A DNA stretch of 64,000 nucleotides, taken from the NCBI RefSeq assembly GCF_002364335.1, contig NZ_DEXW01000004.1, forward strand, positions 54,332-118,331, written 5' to 3'. Under the pieces are notes generated by a model that made no database searches, was not told the origin of the DNA, and saw nothing but the letters and a program-made list of their open reading frames with translations. A program made the translations under genes and the position numbers. This document shows, piece after piece, positions 1 to 8,045 of the stretch (within the stretch, counting starts at the first letter, position 1; each line of letters begins with the position of its first letter). The stretch comes from Winogradskyella sp. UBA3174 (GTDB lineage Bacteria; Bacteroidota; Bacteroidia; Flavobacteriales; Flavobacteriaceae).

Positions 1-1744
1 CTTGTACACTAATTGATTTTTCAGAAATTAAATTTAGACTTGATTTTTCAGTTTTAATTAAAGCGTTAAAATCTTCTTTGATACTTTCAATTGAGGTTTT
101 TTTATTATTAATCCACCAAGTTCCATCTTCTTTAATATTTAAGGTTGGGGTATTATTAATTATATCCAATTCTTTTTTAGTCGGAGGACATCCAGGAGGG
201 AATTTAATACTATGTTTCTCGATATCTTCTTCAGAGAAGGTTGAGTAAATATCATGTGCCAATACAAATAGTATTTGTAGTTCTAAATTATCTTCTTGAG
301 GTCCTTCTAGATATTTATTAATAGCATTTGTATAGTTTTGAATAGCTTTTTTATATTTATCTAAATCTGCTTCTTTATAAGTTTTTTGAAATCCTTTTTG
401 AGTATAAAGATTAAATTGAAATGGTTGTGGGTATTTTGCACTTCGTGCATTTTCATAAACTTTAGAGCCTGTAAAATGCACGATATCGTTTACATTATAT
501 GTATTTAATTCTGAATTTTTTATAGGTTTACTATCAACCCAAATTGCAAACTTGTCACCATCTTTCCAAGATTCAAATTGAGAAGCTGTTGGTTTTTTAG
601 CTTCAACTTTAGATAAGCTTCTTAGCGGAAATCGATGCTCAGGATATTTATCTACTGAGTTACGTTGTATTTCTGACATTAACTCATCATATATGATTTT
701 TGCACGTTCGTATTTTTCGCCAATAATAATATTGGTGTCTTTAAACTTGGCTATAAAGTCGCGATACTCTTGCATTAATTTGTAAGAAGCACCATCTACA
801 AATTCCATTTGTAAGGCATTAGCTTCTCTTAATTCGGCCTCAATAGCGTCAACAATATCCGAATTATCTTTTTCTACATATTCTTTTGTGCTAAAAATGA
901 AAAAAAGAATAGCAATAATTGGCAGCAGTAGTAAACTACTGACCCAAATCCTGGTTTTTGATGTTTGTGTTTTCATAACTGTAAATCGTTTTTTGATGGA
1001 TGAATAATTGATGGCACTCGACAGCTGATGCTCTTGAGCGTTTGATGAAAATTGTAATAATATATTTTGATAATTTTTAGTGTCTATGCCTTTGCTTAAA
1101 ACAGCCTCGTCTGCTAAAAACTCATGATTTAGTTTTATGTGATGCTTAAGCATATAAATTAGCGGATGAAACCAAAACACAATTTGAAGCAATTCAACAA
1201 TAATAATATCTAGGCTGTGTAATTGCTTGGCATGGGTTTCTTCGTGCAACTGTACTTCTTTAGGTATAGCGTTAGATTCATATATCGATTTATTAAAAAA
1301 TAGATATTTAAAAAACGAATGCGGAATGCGATAGTCTTTTAATAACACATATATAAATGAGTCTTTAACGACGTTCTCATTATTAGAAATACGACGATAC
1401 ATATTTGTTAGATTCTTTATAAATCGGAGACTAAATAGTAAGGCTCCTAAACCGTAAACAAACCAAAGAACTGTTTCTAAATTCCAAAACGGAGGTTCCT
1501 CTATCGGAGTTTCTATAAAAGAAGGTTCTATAGGAATAAATAGTGGAGAGATTTCAAAATCTGTAGTTACAATAGGTTCTACATAATGCGTTATGGTTAA
1601 AAGCGGTATTATTAAGGCTGCAGCAAAAGCACCTAAAAGATAGAAGCGTTTAATATGATGCATTTTTTGGCGTTCTAAAATAAGCACATATACCAACCAA
1701 AATATGGCTAAACAAGCAGAGAATTTAAATAAATACGTCTCCAT
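1..1744 (-). CDS. BlaR1/MecR1-like M56 family metallopeptidase, C-terminus cut by window edge
   Basis: An open frame of about 581 codons runs from ATG at 1744 to the window edge, so the C-terminus is missing. The N-terminal third is hydrophobic with several membrane segments. The zinc motif HEETH lies at about residue 167, followed by AKQLHSLD, which is the usual M56 form in Bacteroidota. Another membrane segment follows near residue 260, and the rest is a polar, presumably periplasmic region. The family senses a signal and inactivates a BlaI-type repressor by proteolysis. The next gene upstream is such a repressor, with its stop codon 2 bp before this start, so the two form one transcription unit. 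The ligand is unknown; nothing here shows a beta-lactam role. Confidence 0.9.
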   Translation of the reverse strand, partial: METYLFKFSACLAIFWLVYVLILERQKMHHIKRFYLLGAFAAALIIPLLTITHYVEPIVTTDFEISPLFIPIEPSFIETPIEEPPFWNLETVLWFVYGLGALLFSLRFIKNLTNMYRRISNNENVVKDSFIYVLLKDYRIPHSFFKYLFFNKSIYESNAIPKEVQLHEETHAKQLHSLDIIIVELLQIVFWFHPLIYMLKHHIKLNHEFLADEAVLSKGIDTKNYQNILLQFSSNAQEHQLSSAINYSSIKKRFTVMKTQTSKTRIWVSSLLLLPIIAILFFIFSTKEYVEKDNSDIVDAIEAELREANALQMEFVDGASYKLMQEYRDFIAKFKDTNIIIGEKYERAKIIYDELMSEIQRNSVDKYPEHRFPLRSLSKVEAKKPTASQFESWKDGDKFAIWVDSKPIKNSELNTYNVNDIVHFTGSKVYENARSAKYPQPFQFNLYTQKGFQKTYKEADLDKYKKAIQNYTNAINKYLEGPQEDNLELQILFVLAHDIYSTFSEEDIEKHSIKFPPGCPPTKKELDIINNTPTLNIKEDGTWWINNKKTSIESIKEDFNALIKTEKSSLNLISEKSISVQ

Positions 1745-1746
1745 AA

Positions 1747-2112
1747 TTATTTGTTTTTAATTTCTTTATCGATAATAGCTTTTAAAGCTTCTAATTCTAC
1801 CTTTGTCAAATCCGTTTTACGTGTAAAAAAGGAGGCAAACTGAGAAGCACTATCATTAAAAAAAGTTTTAATGAGTCCGTTAACATGCTTAGAGAAGTAA
1901 TCGTCTTTTTTTACCAAAGGGAAGTATTCTCTAGATTTGCCATAAGTTTTATAATCTACAAAGCCTTTACCAATCATACGCTTAAGTAGTGTCGCGACTG
2001 TTGTTGTTGCTGGTTTTGGTTCTGGATAGATATCTAATAGATCTTTCATAAAAGCTTTTTCGAGCTTCCAGAGGTGTTGCATTAGTTGTTCTTCGGTTTT
2101 TGAAAGTTGCAT
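1747..2112 (-). CDS. BlaI/MecI-family transcriptional repressor
   Basis: A 121-residue protein, the usual size for the family. It has an N-terminal winged helix starting MQLSKTEEQLMQHLWKLEK and the recognition-helix region TTTVATLLKRMIGKGFV, followed by a C-terminal dimerisation tail. It represses its own operon and is inactivated when the partner M56 peptidase is triggered. The M56 gene follows 2 bp downstream. A perfect 18-bp dyad with a TACAAATGTA core lies just upstream of the start, matching the known BlaI/MecI operator type, so autoregulation is very likely. Confidence 0.95.
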   Translation of the reverse strand: MQLSKTEEQLMQHLWKLEKAFMKDLLDIYPEPKPATTTVATLLKRMIGKGFVDYKTYGKSREYFPLVKKDDYFSKHVNGLIKTFFNDSASQFASFFTRKTDLTKVELEALKAIIDKEIKNK

Positions 2113-2132
2113 GCTCTACGTTTTTAGAATTA

Positions 2133-2150
2133 ACTCTACAAATGTAGAGT
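2133..2150. promoter_or_regulatory. BlaI-type operator (perfect 18-bp dyad)
   Basis: ACTCTACA-AA-TGTAGAGT is a perfect inverted repeat 20 bp upstream of the repressor start. Its core TACAAATGTA fits the TACAnnTGTA operator known for BlaI/MecI. A lone half-site GCTCTACG lies at 2113-2120. It sits in the divergent spacer before the M28 peptidase and could also touch that gene's promoter. Confidence 0.8.
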
Positions 2151-2196
2151 AATAAAATGATGATTCAAAATTAAAACTGAAAATCATGTAAATGAT

Positions 2197-2204
2197 TATA
2201 TTTG
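2197..2204 (+). promoter_or_regulatory. -7 promoter element for the M28 peptidase gene
   Basis: TATATTTG fits the Bacteroidota -7 consensus TAnnTTTG and lies 28 bp before the ATG at 2233. No convincing -33 TTTG was seen at the standard distance, so the assignment rests on the -7 box alone. Confidence 0.5.
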
Positions 2205-2232
2205 TTTAAGTTGAAAAAGGAAATCCCAGGTT

Positions 2233-3618
2233 ATGAAAAAAAAGTTCTACTTCGTATTGTTTTTACTGTGTGTTAATTTATCATTTTCGCAGTCAATACA
2301 AGATATAATCGATCAGGTCAGTAACGCTAATTTACAGTTAAGTGTTACTGAAATTTCGGGTGAGCAACCAGCAATGATTAACGGTGCTATGCAAACCATT
2401 ACAAACCGAGTGCAGAGTAATAATGATCTAGCAGCGAGTTATATTCAGGAACGCTTACAAGCTTTATCAAATCTTTCGGTAACTATTCAAGATTTTAATA
2501 CAAACGGTAAGAATGTTTTAGCAACACAATTAGGGCAGACCAATCCGGAAGATATTTATTTAGTCTGTGCACATTACGATTCCGTAACTACATTTTGCGC
2601 AGATGATAACGCCACAGGTGTATCTGCTGTTTTGGAAATTGCACGAATTTTATCCACCCAATGTTTAGATAAAACCGTAGTCTATGCGCTTTGGGACGAA
2701 GAAGAAATAGGCTTATTAGGCGCTAATTTTTATGCACAACAAGCTGCGGATACAAGCAATGGAAATACAAGAGATAATATTCTAGGTGTTATAAATATGG
2801 ATATGATTGGTTTTGATGGTGATGCGCCAGGTACAGCAGGCGACAATCAGTTTGATATTGATGTAAGACCAATCGCTAATTCTTTAGAAATTAAAGATGA
2901 TTTATTAGATATATTGAATACGTATACGTTTGATTTAAATCCAATAGTTGTAAACCCTGGAACCAATGCTAGTGACCACGCACGTTTTTGGAATCAAGGC
3001 TATTCTGCCGTTTTGGTAGGGGAATCTTGGGAAACTAATGACCAAACTCCAGATTATCATACGTCTAATGATAGAGCAGAGGACATAGATTTTCAATATA
3101 TGACAGAGATTACCAAACTCGTAACCGCTTATATGGTTACTAAAGCTGGTTTGGTAAATTTAGATAATATGGTTTCTGTAACTGCTACACAATTAATAGC
3201 TAATGAAACATCTTCTGCATACCAATGGATAGATTGCGATACGGATTTACCAATTGTAGGTGAAACCAGTCAAACATTTACAGCAATTACAGACGGTAAT
3301 TATGCTGTAACAGTTAGTAATGGTACATGTGATGAAATAAGTAATTGTGTTGCTTTTAGTATATTATCTACAGACGAATTCTTAGTGTCTGAAATTCAAG
3401 TATATCCTAATCCAGTAGTTTCAATTCTAAAGGTAGAAAACGCAACACTACAAGATTTGACTATTACAATAAATGATGTTTCAGGTAAATTAATAAATAC
3501 CACAGATTCTAATAAAGCATACACAGAAATCAATCTTGAAAATAATACTACAGGTATTTACTTTGTAACGATTACTTCAAAATTAAAATCTGCGACTTTC
3601 AAAATTGTAAAGGAATAG
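2233..3618 (+). CDS. Secreted M28-family zinc aminopeptidase with T9SS sorting domain
   Basis: A 461-residue exported peptidase. It begins with a signal peptide (MKKKFYFVLFLLCVNLSFSQ). The M28 metal ligands appear in order: AHYDS at about residue 115, ADDNATGVSA, WDEEEIG with the catalytic Glu pair, VINMDMIG, and DYHTSNDRAEDID. A short Ig/PKD-like stretch follows at about 320-375 (YQWIDCDTD...TVSNGTC). The C-terminal 75 residues are a type A T9SS sorting domain (VYPNPVVSILKVE, then GIYFVTITS and a KIVKE ending). It is expected to be secreted through the outer membrane and to release N-terminal residues from peptides. It converges with the M20 dipeptidase gene one base away. Confidence 0.93.
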   Translation: MKKKFYFVLFLLCVNLSFSQSIQDIIDQVSNANLQLSVTEISGEQPAMINGAMQTITNRVQSNNDLAASYIQERLQALSNLSVTIQDFNTNGKNVLATQLGQTNPEDIYLVCAHYDSVTTFCADDNATGVSAVLEIARILSTQCLDKTVVYALWDEEEIGLLGANFYAQQAADTSNGNTRDNILGVINMDMIGFDGDAPGTAGDNQFDIDVRPIANSLEIKDDLLDILNTYTFDLNPIVVNPGTNASDHARFWNQGYSAVLVGESWETNDQTPDYHTSNDRAEDIDFQYMTEITKLVTAYMVTKAGLVNLDNMVSVTATQLIANETSSAYQWIDCDTDLPIVGETSQTFTAITDGNYAVTVSNGTCDEISNCVAFSILSTDEFLVSEIQVYPNPVVSILKVENATLQDLTITINDVSGKLINTTDSNKAYTEINLENNTTGIYFVTITSKLKSATFKIVKE

Positions 3619-3619
3619 T

Positions 3620-5008
3620 TTACTTTTTTAGTTCCGTAAAATACTTATAAAACCAAGGAATGGTTTCGATACCTTTTAGGTAATTCCATATTCCAAAATG
3701 TTCGTTTGGAGAGTGAATTGCATCACTATCTAAACCAAAGCCCATTAAAATAGTTTTGCTTTTTAGTTCTTTTTCAAAAAGAGATACAATAGGAATGCTT
3801 CCGCCACTACGTTGTGGTATTGGTGTTTTTCCAAAGGTTTGCTTATAAGCTTTTGAAGCCGCTTTATAACCAATACTATCTATTGGAGTTACATAGCCTT
3901 GACCTCCATGATGTGGTGTTACTTTTACTTTTACTCCTTTGGGAGCAATGCTTTCAAAATGTGTTTTAAATAATTCAGTAATGTCCTCCCAATCTTGGTT
4001 TGGTACTAAGCGCATAGATATTTTAGCATAAGCTTTGCTAGCAATCACTGTTTTTGCGCCTTCACCAGTGTAACCTCCCCAAATTCCGTTAACGTCTAAT
4101 GTTGGTCGTATAGAATTACGCTCATTCGTTGTATAGCCTTCCTCACCATAAACTGCATCGATATCTAAAGCTTTTTTATAAGCATCTAGAGAGAATGGTG
4201 CTTTTGCCATTTCTGCGCGTTCTGCATCAGATAGATTTTCAACCTTATCGTAAAATCCAGGTACTGTAATATGATTATTTTCATCGTGAAGTGATGCAAT
4301 CATTTTGGTTAACACATTAATAGGATTTGCAACTGCTCCTCCATATAAACCAGAATGTAAATCGCGATTAGGACCAGTAACTTCAACTTCAACATAGCTA
4401 AGACCTCTTAAACCAGTGGTAATAGATGGCACATCTGGTGCAATCATACCCGTATCAGAAATTAGAATAACATCGTTGGTGAGTTTTTCTCTATTTGAAG
4501 CAACATATTTCGCAAGGTTAATACTACCAACTTCTTCTTCACCTTCAATCATAAACTTTACGTTACAAGGCAATTCATTATTAGCTGTCATGTATTCCAT
4601 TGCTTTTACATGCATGTACATTTGTCCTTTATCATCACATGCTCCACGCGCAAAAATGGCACCTTCGGGATGCAATTCTGTTTTTTGAATAACAGGTTCA
4701 AAAGGTGGTGAATTCCATAAATCTAAAGGATCTGGTGGTTGCACATCATAATGCCCATAAACTAAAATAGTTGGTAAATTTTTATCAATTATTTTTTCAC
4801 CGTATACAATTGGGAATCCTTCAGTTTCGCAAATTTCAACATGGTCGCAACCTGCTTTTTCTAGGCTTGTTTTAATAACATCTGCTGTTTTTAATACGTC
4901 TGCTTTATAAGCGGAATCTGCACTAATTGAAGGGATTTTTAATAAATCTATAAGTTCGTTAAGGAACCTGTCTTTGTTGTCGTTTACGTAAGATTGTACG
5001 GTTTTCAT
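3620..5008 (-). CDS. M20-family dipeptidase
   Basis: A 462-residue cytosolic metallopeptidase without a signal peptide. The M20 signature is intact: GHYDVQPPDP with the first His and Asp ligands at about residue 85, ARGACDDKGQ with the bridging Asp, MIEGEEEVGS with the catalytic Glu pair, ISDTG, and a late His (DAIHSPNEHF). The insertion between the metal-binding halves is the usual lid and dimerisation domain. It hydrolyses dipeptides, as in the CNDP/PepV-like group. It converges with the secreted M28 peptidase, so extracellular and intracellular peptide digestion are neighbours. Confidence 0.93.
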   Translation of the reverse strand: MKTVQSYVNDNKDRFLNELIDLLKIPSISADSAYKADVLKTADVIKTSLEKAGCDHVEICETEGFPIVYGEKIIDKNLPTILVYGHYDVQPPDPLDLWNSPPFEPVIQKTELHPEGAIFARGACDDKGQMYMHVKAMEYMTANNELPCNVKFMIEGEEEVGSINLAKYVASNREKLTNDVILISDTGMIAPDVPSITTGLRGLSYVEVEVTGPNRDLHSGLYGGAVANPINVLTKMIASLHDENNHITVPGFYDKVENLSDAERAEMAKAPFSLDAYKKALDIDAVYGEEGYTTNERNSIRPTLDVNGIWGGYTGEGAKTVIASKAYAKISMRLVPNQDWEDITELFKTHFESIAPKGVKVKVTPHHGGQGYVTPIDSIGYKAASKAYKQTFGKTPIPQRSGGSIPIVSLFEKELKSKTILMGFGLDSDAIHSPNEHFGIWNYLKGIETIPWFYKYFTELKK

Positions 5009-5073
5009 ATAATGAATTCTGTTTTACACAAAAATAAGAATTTAAGAACGATTATATTCTTAAATAAATCCTA

Positions 5074-5103
5074 TTTGAATATAGAAACTATTGTTTATAT
5101 TTG
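5074..5103 (+). promoter_or_regulatory. Promoter of tRNA-Leu
   Basis: TTTG at 5074-5077 (-33 element) and TATATTTG at 5096-5103 (-7 element) are separated by 18 bp. This is a near-ideal Bacteroidota housekeeping promoter. It ends 24 bp before the mature tRNA 5' end. Confidence 0.8.
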
Positions 5104-5127
5104 CATCCCATTATTTAATGGGAAATT

Positions 5128-5209
5128 GCAGGCGTGGTGGAATTGGTAGACACGCTAGACTTAGGATCTAGTGCTTTACGGTGTGAGAGTTCGAGTCTCT
5201 CCGCCTGTA
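5128..5209 (+). tRNA. tRNA-Leu (anticodon UAG)
   Basis: The acceptor arms GCAGGCG (5128-5134) and CGCCTGT (5202-5208) pair with one G-U. The D-arm region is followed by the anticodon stem CTAGA/TCTAG with loop CTTAGGA, placing TAG at 5162-5164. A long variable arm and a TTCGAGT T-loop follow. The long variable arm and the A discriminator at 5209 fit leucine. CCA is not encoded. A strong promoter and a terminator bracket it, so it is a single-gene unit. Confidence 0.97.
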
Positions 5210-5216
5210 CTTTGTT

Positions 5217-5246
5217 AAAAGCTTCTTGGAAACAAGAGGCTTTTTT
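5217..5246 (+). terminator. Rho-independent terminator after tRNA-Leu
   Basis: GCTTCTTG (5221-5228) pairs with CAAGAGGC (5233-5240) with one G-U, around the loop GAAA, and is followed by six T. The AAAA before the stem extends pairing into the T run. Confidence 0.85.
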
Positions 5247-5579
5247 ATTTTTATGATGCCTTATCTCAGAACGACGCATTGGCTTCTTATCTATTTTAGA
5301 AAAGAGTTTTTCAGCCGTTAAAATTGAATTTTGTTCAACCTTAATACCACCACCTAACCCAATTAATAAAACCTTAAACTCAACTTGGTCTGAATTGTAA
5401 CTGTTATAAAAATCAAAGTCTTTTGTCCAAGACTTATTTTCTGAATTTTCAATCTTATATTTATAAGGAAGTACTTTATAAACTATTAATTTTCAAGTTT
5501 TAAAATCGTCACTTTCAAAGTTAAATTCTTTTAGTTTATGTTCATTGAAGTGGTAGATTACCAGAAAAGGATTTGTTTT
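5247..5579 (-). pseudogene. Unrecognised gene remnant antisense downstream of tRNA-Leu
   Basis: The stretch from the tRNA terminator to the GAF gene holds no intact gene. On the minus strand a coding-like frame can be read: PFLVIYHFNEHKLKEFNF, then an in-frame TGA at 5493-5495, then KLIVYKVLPYKYKIENSE, SWTKDFDFYNSY, VEFKVLLIGLGGGIKVE and KLFSKIDKK. It has no start codon and an upstream stop at 5580. At its 3' side the frame runs on through the tRNA terminator and the tRNA itself, so the original gene end is lost. The residue composition is protein-like, but no family was recognised. Chance readability is possible; the long run without stops either side of the TGA favours a decayed gene. Confidence 0.5.
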
Positions 5580-5672
5580 TTAAGTTATACTTAACAAAAA
5601 TTTAGTAAGGATATCAGTTATTTGCTGACTAAACCAATTATTTAGTAACTTTACTAATATAAAAATTACGTT

Positions 5673-8045
5673 TTGGATATTAACGACAACATAGAATCAC
5701 CTCTTATACTTAAGGTTAGCTTCAATAAATTGTTAAATCAGTATGAAGATTTAATCAAAGCAGACAATGATTTTATTGCAACCAATGCGAGACGTGTGCT
5801 CAAGATTGCAGAACAGAACCCAGTCTTAAGAGACGGATTTAGTGATTTAGCTGTGTTCAAGACCTATGGGAAAGAAATTGAAGGCATTCTTCAGGATTCG
5901 TTTAGTCCTATTTTAACTAAAAACGAAATAAAGACGGCTTCGGTGCCTTTTCATAATCTTATTTTTAATTCTTCAGAACGTTTTAAGTCCATTTTAAAAA
6001 CAGCAGGTGAGGATTTTGAGTTACAAATAAAAAACATGCCTACAGACCAAAGGTATATCATTGCTTGTACGATTATTTTGAACGCTTGTTACGGTTATAA
6101 TCTTAATTTTAAACGACCTTTTTTTTACGAAATCCCTGATTCAGAAGGTGTAATGCGTTATTACAAGATTCTATATAATGCAGATTTCACTGAAATTGTT
6201 CCAAAGGAAAATGCTCCTAAAATCACTATAGAAGATTACGAAGATTTATTAGATAATTTTGATAATATAGACTTATGGAAAGAGAAGTTTCCATTAAATA
6301 GTTATGAATTTAAAGGCTTTGTAATTTCGAATATTTTTGATGTTACGGATGACCAATCGATTTCAAATGTCAAATCAACTTTAATTGGTGAAGATAGGCG
6401 CAAGGATGAAAGTTTCATGGAAGACTTTCACGAGATATTCCGCTCCTTATTAGGTTTAAAGGATATTAGAGTTGGTTTTTCTATTTATAATGAAGAAGAA
6501 GATAGTTTTGAACGCGTTTATGACGTTGGAATAGATAGTTATTTACTAAATAAAAACACGAGCCTTAAATGCTCTGAAGCTATCTGCAGTATGTCTTATA
6601 AGGCTTTACTAAAAGATAAAAAGTTTTATACAGTTTCAGATGTAGATAAATTTTTTAAGCTATCAAAAGGGAAAGCACCTCAGTATAAAACACTAAAAGA
6701 TCAAGGCATTAAAAGTGCAATTTTAGCACCTATCGCAAATGAAGATGGTTTAATGGGTATTCTTGAAATTGTTTCTGATAAACCCAAGGTTTTAAATAGT
6801 ATCAATGCGAATAAATTAGTCGATGTTATGCCTTTTATTGTATCTGCTGTAGAACAGTCTAAAAATGATGAAGCGAATTTAATTGACGCTATTATTCAAA
6901 AAGAATGTACATCAATACATCCAAGTGTACATTGGGTTTTTGAAAAGGAAGCTAAAAATTTCATAAAAGATCAATTAAACGGAAAAGAACCAAGTTTTAA
7001 TAAGATTGCCTTTGAAAATATATATCCACTCTATGGACAAATAGATATAAAAGGATCATCTGATGCTAGGAATTGGGCAACTCAACAAGATTTATCATTA
7101 CAGTTAAATAGTATTAAATCCATTATTGAGGAGGCATTTCAAATTGAAAACTTGCCAATTTATGAGCAATATTTGTATCAAATAAACGACTTTTTAGAAG
7201 CCTTAAATACCCATTTTCAAGTTGACAGTGAGCAGCAAATCGCCGCATTTATAAAACAAGATATCAGTCCTGTTTTAGAACATTTATTATCAATTAAAAG
7301 CTTAAAGCCACAATTAGAGTCCTACTTTAATAGTATAGATGATAAAGTTGATGTTTTATATAACCATAGAAAAAACTATGATAATACCATTGCATTAATC
7401 AATAAAGAAATGGCTGCGCTTTTAGATAAAAAGCAAGAAGAGGCACAAGCAATGTATCCTCATTATTTTGAGCGGTTTAAAACAGACGGTGTAGAGCACA
7501 ATATGTACATTGGCGAATCCATTACTAAAGAAGATAATTTTAACCCTATTTATCTTTATAATTTAAGGTTATGGCAATTGCAAGTAATGTGCGAAATGGA
7601 AAATGCCTTCTATTTAATGCAATCTAGCTTTCCGGTAAAATTGGATGTAGCTTCAATGATTTTAGTGTTTAATCAATCTTTGTCTATTAGTTTTAGAATG
7701 GATGAAAAACATTTTGATGTTGATGGCACTTATAATGCACGGTACGAAATTGTAAAAAAACGTGTTGATAAAGCTTATATAAAAGGAACTACTGAACGGG
7801 TCACCCAAAAAGGAAAAATAAGTATTATCTATTCACAGAAACAAGACGAAATTGAATATTTAAGATATGTGAAATTTTTACAGTCTAAAAAATATCTAGA
7901 TGATGATGTAGAGATTGTTGAGCTTCAAGATTTACAGGCAGTCACAGGATTAAAGGCTATTCGTGCAAGCGTATTGTACCATAAAGAGAAAGATGATAAA
8001 GCTTTTTATACCTACGAGGATTTAATGAAAGAAATTAAAGCTTAA
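5673..8045 (+). CDS. Large cytosolic GAF-domain protein of unknown function
   Basis: A 790-residue protein without signal peptide or membrane segments. A GAF-like domain can be read at about residues 245-405 (FHEIFRSLLGLKDIRVGFSI ... SAILAPIANEDGLMGILEI). The rest is largely helical and has no enzyme motif that I recognise, and no histidine kinase, cyclase or GGDEF domain follows the GAF. The start is TTG at 5673, since the first internal ATG comes more than 100 residues later; an upstream start is excluded by stops. It converges with the HD-PycTM gene, and the two coding ends overlap by 11 bp. A ligand-sensing role is inferred only from the GAF fold. Confidence 0.85.
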   Translation: MDINDNIESPLILKVSFNKLLNQYEDLIKADNDFIATNARRVLKIAEQNPVLRDGFSDLAVFKTYGKEIEGILQDSFSPILTKNEIKTASVPFHNLIFNSSERFKSILKTAGEDFELQIKNMPTDQRYIIACTIILNACYGYNLNFKRPFFYEIPDSEGVMRYYKILYNADFTEIVPKENAPKITIEDYEDLLDNFDNIDLWKEKFPLNSYEFKGFVISNIFDVTDDQSISNVKSTLIGEDRRKDESFMEDFHEIFRSLLGLKDIRVGFSIYNEEEDSFERVYDVGIDSYLLNKNTSLKCSEAICSMSYKALLKDKKFYTVSDVDKFFKLSKGKAPQYKTLKDQGIKSAILAPIANEDGLMGILEIVSDKPKVLNSINANKLVDVMPFIVSAVEQSKNDEANLIDAIIQKECTSIHPSVHWVFEKEAKNFIKDQLNGKEPSFNKIAFENIYPLYGQIDIKGSSDARNWATQQDLSLQLNSIKSIIEEAFQIENLPIYEQYLYQINDFLEALNTHFQVDSEQQIAAFIKQDISPVLEHLLSIKSLKPQLESYFNSIDDKVDVLYNHRKNYDNTIALINKEMAALLDKKQEEAQAMYPHYFERFKTDGVEHNMYIGESITKEDNFNPIYLYNLRLWQLQVMCEMENAFYLMQSSFPVKLDVASMILVFNQSLSISFRMDEKHFDVDGTYNARYEIVKKRVDKAYIKGTTERVTQKGKISIIYSQKQDEIEYLRYVKFLQSKKYLDDDVEIVELQDLQAVTGLKAIRASVLYHKEKDDKAFYTYEDLMKEIKA

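Noticed and set aside
3620..5008. Plus-strand frame at 4416-4688 inside the dipeptidase gene
   Set aside because: It is the antisense shadow of a well-conserved M20 enzyme and has no protein-like motif.
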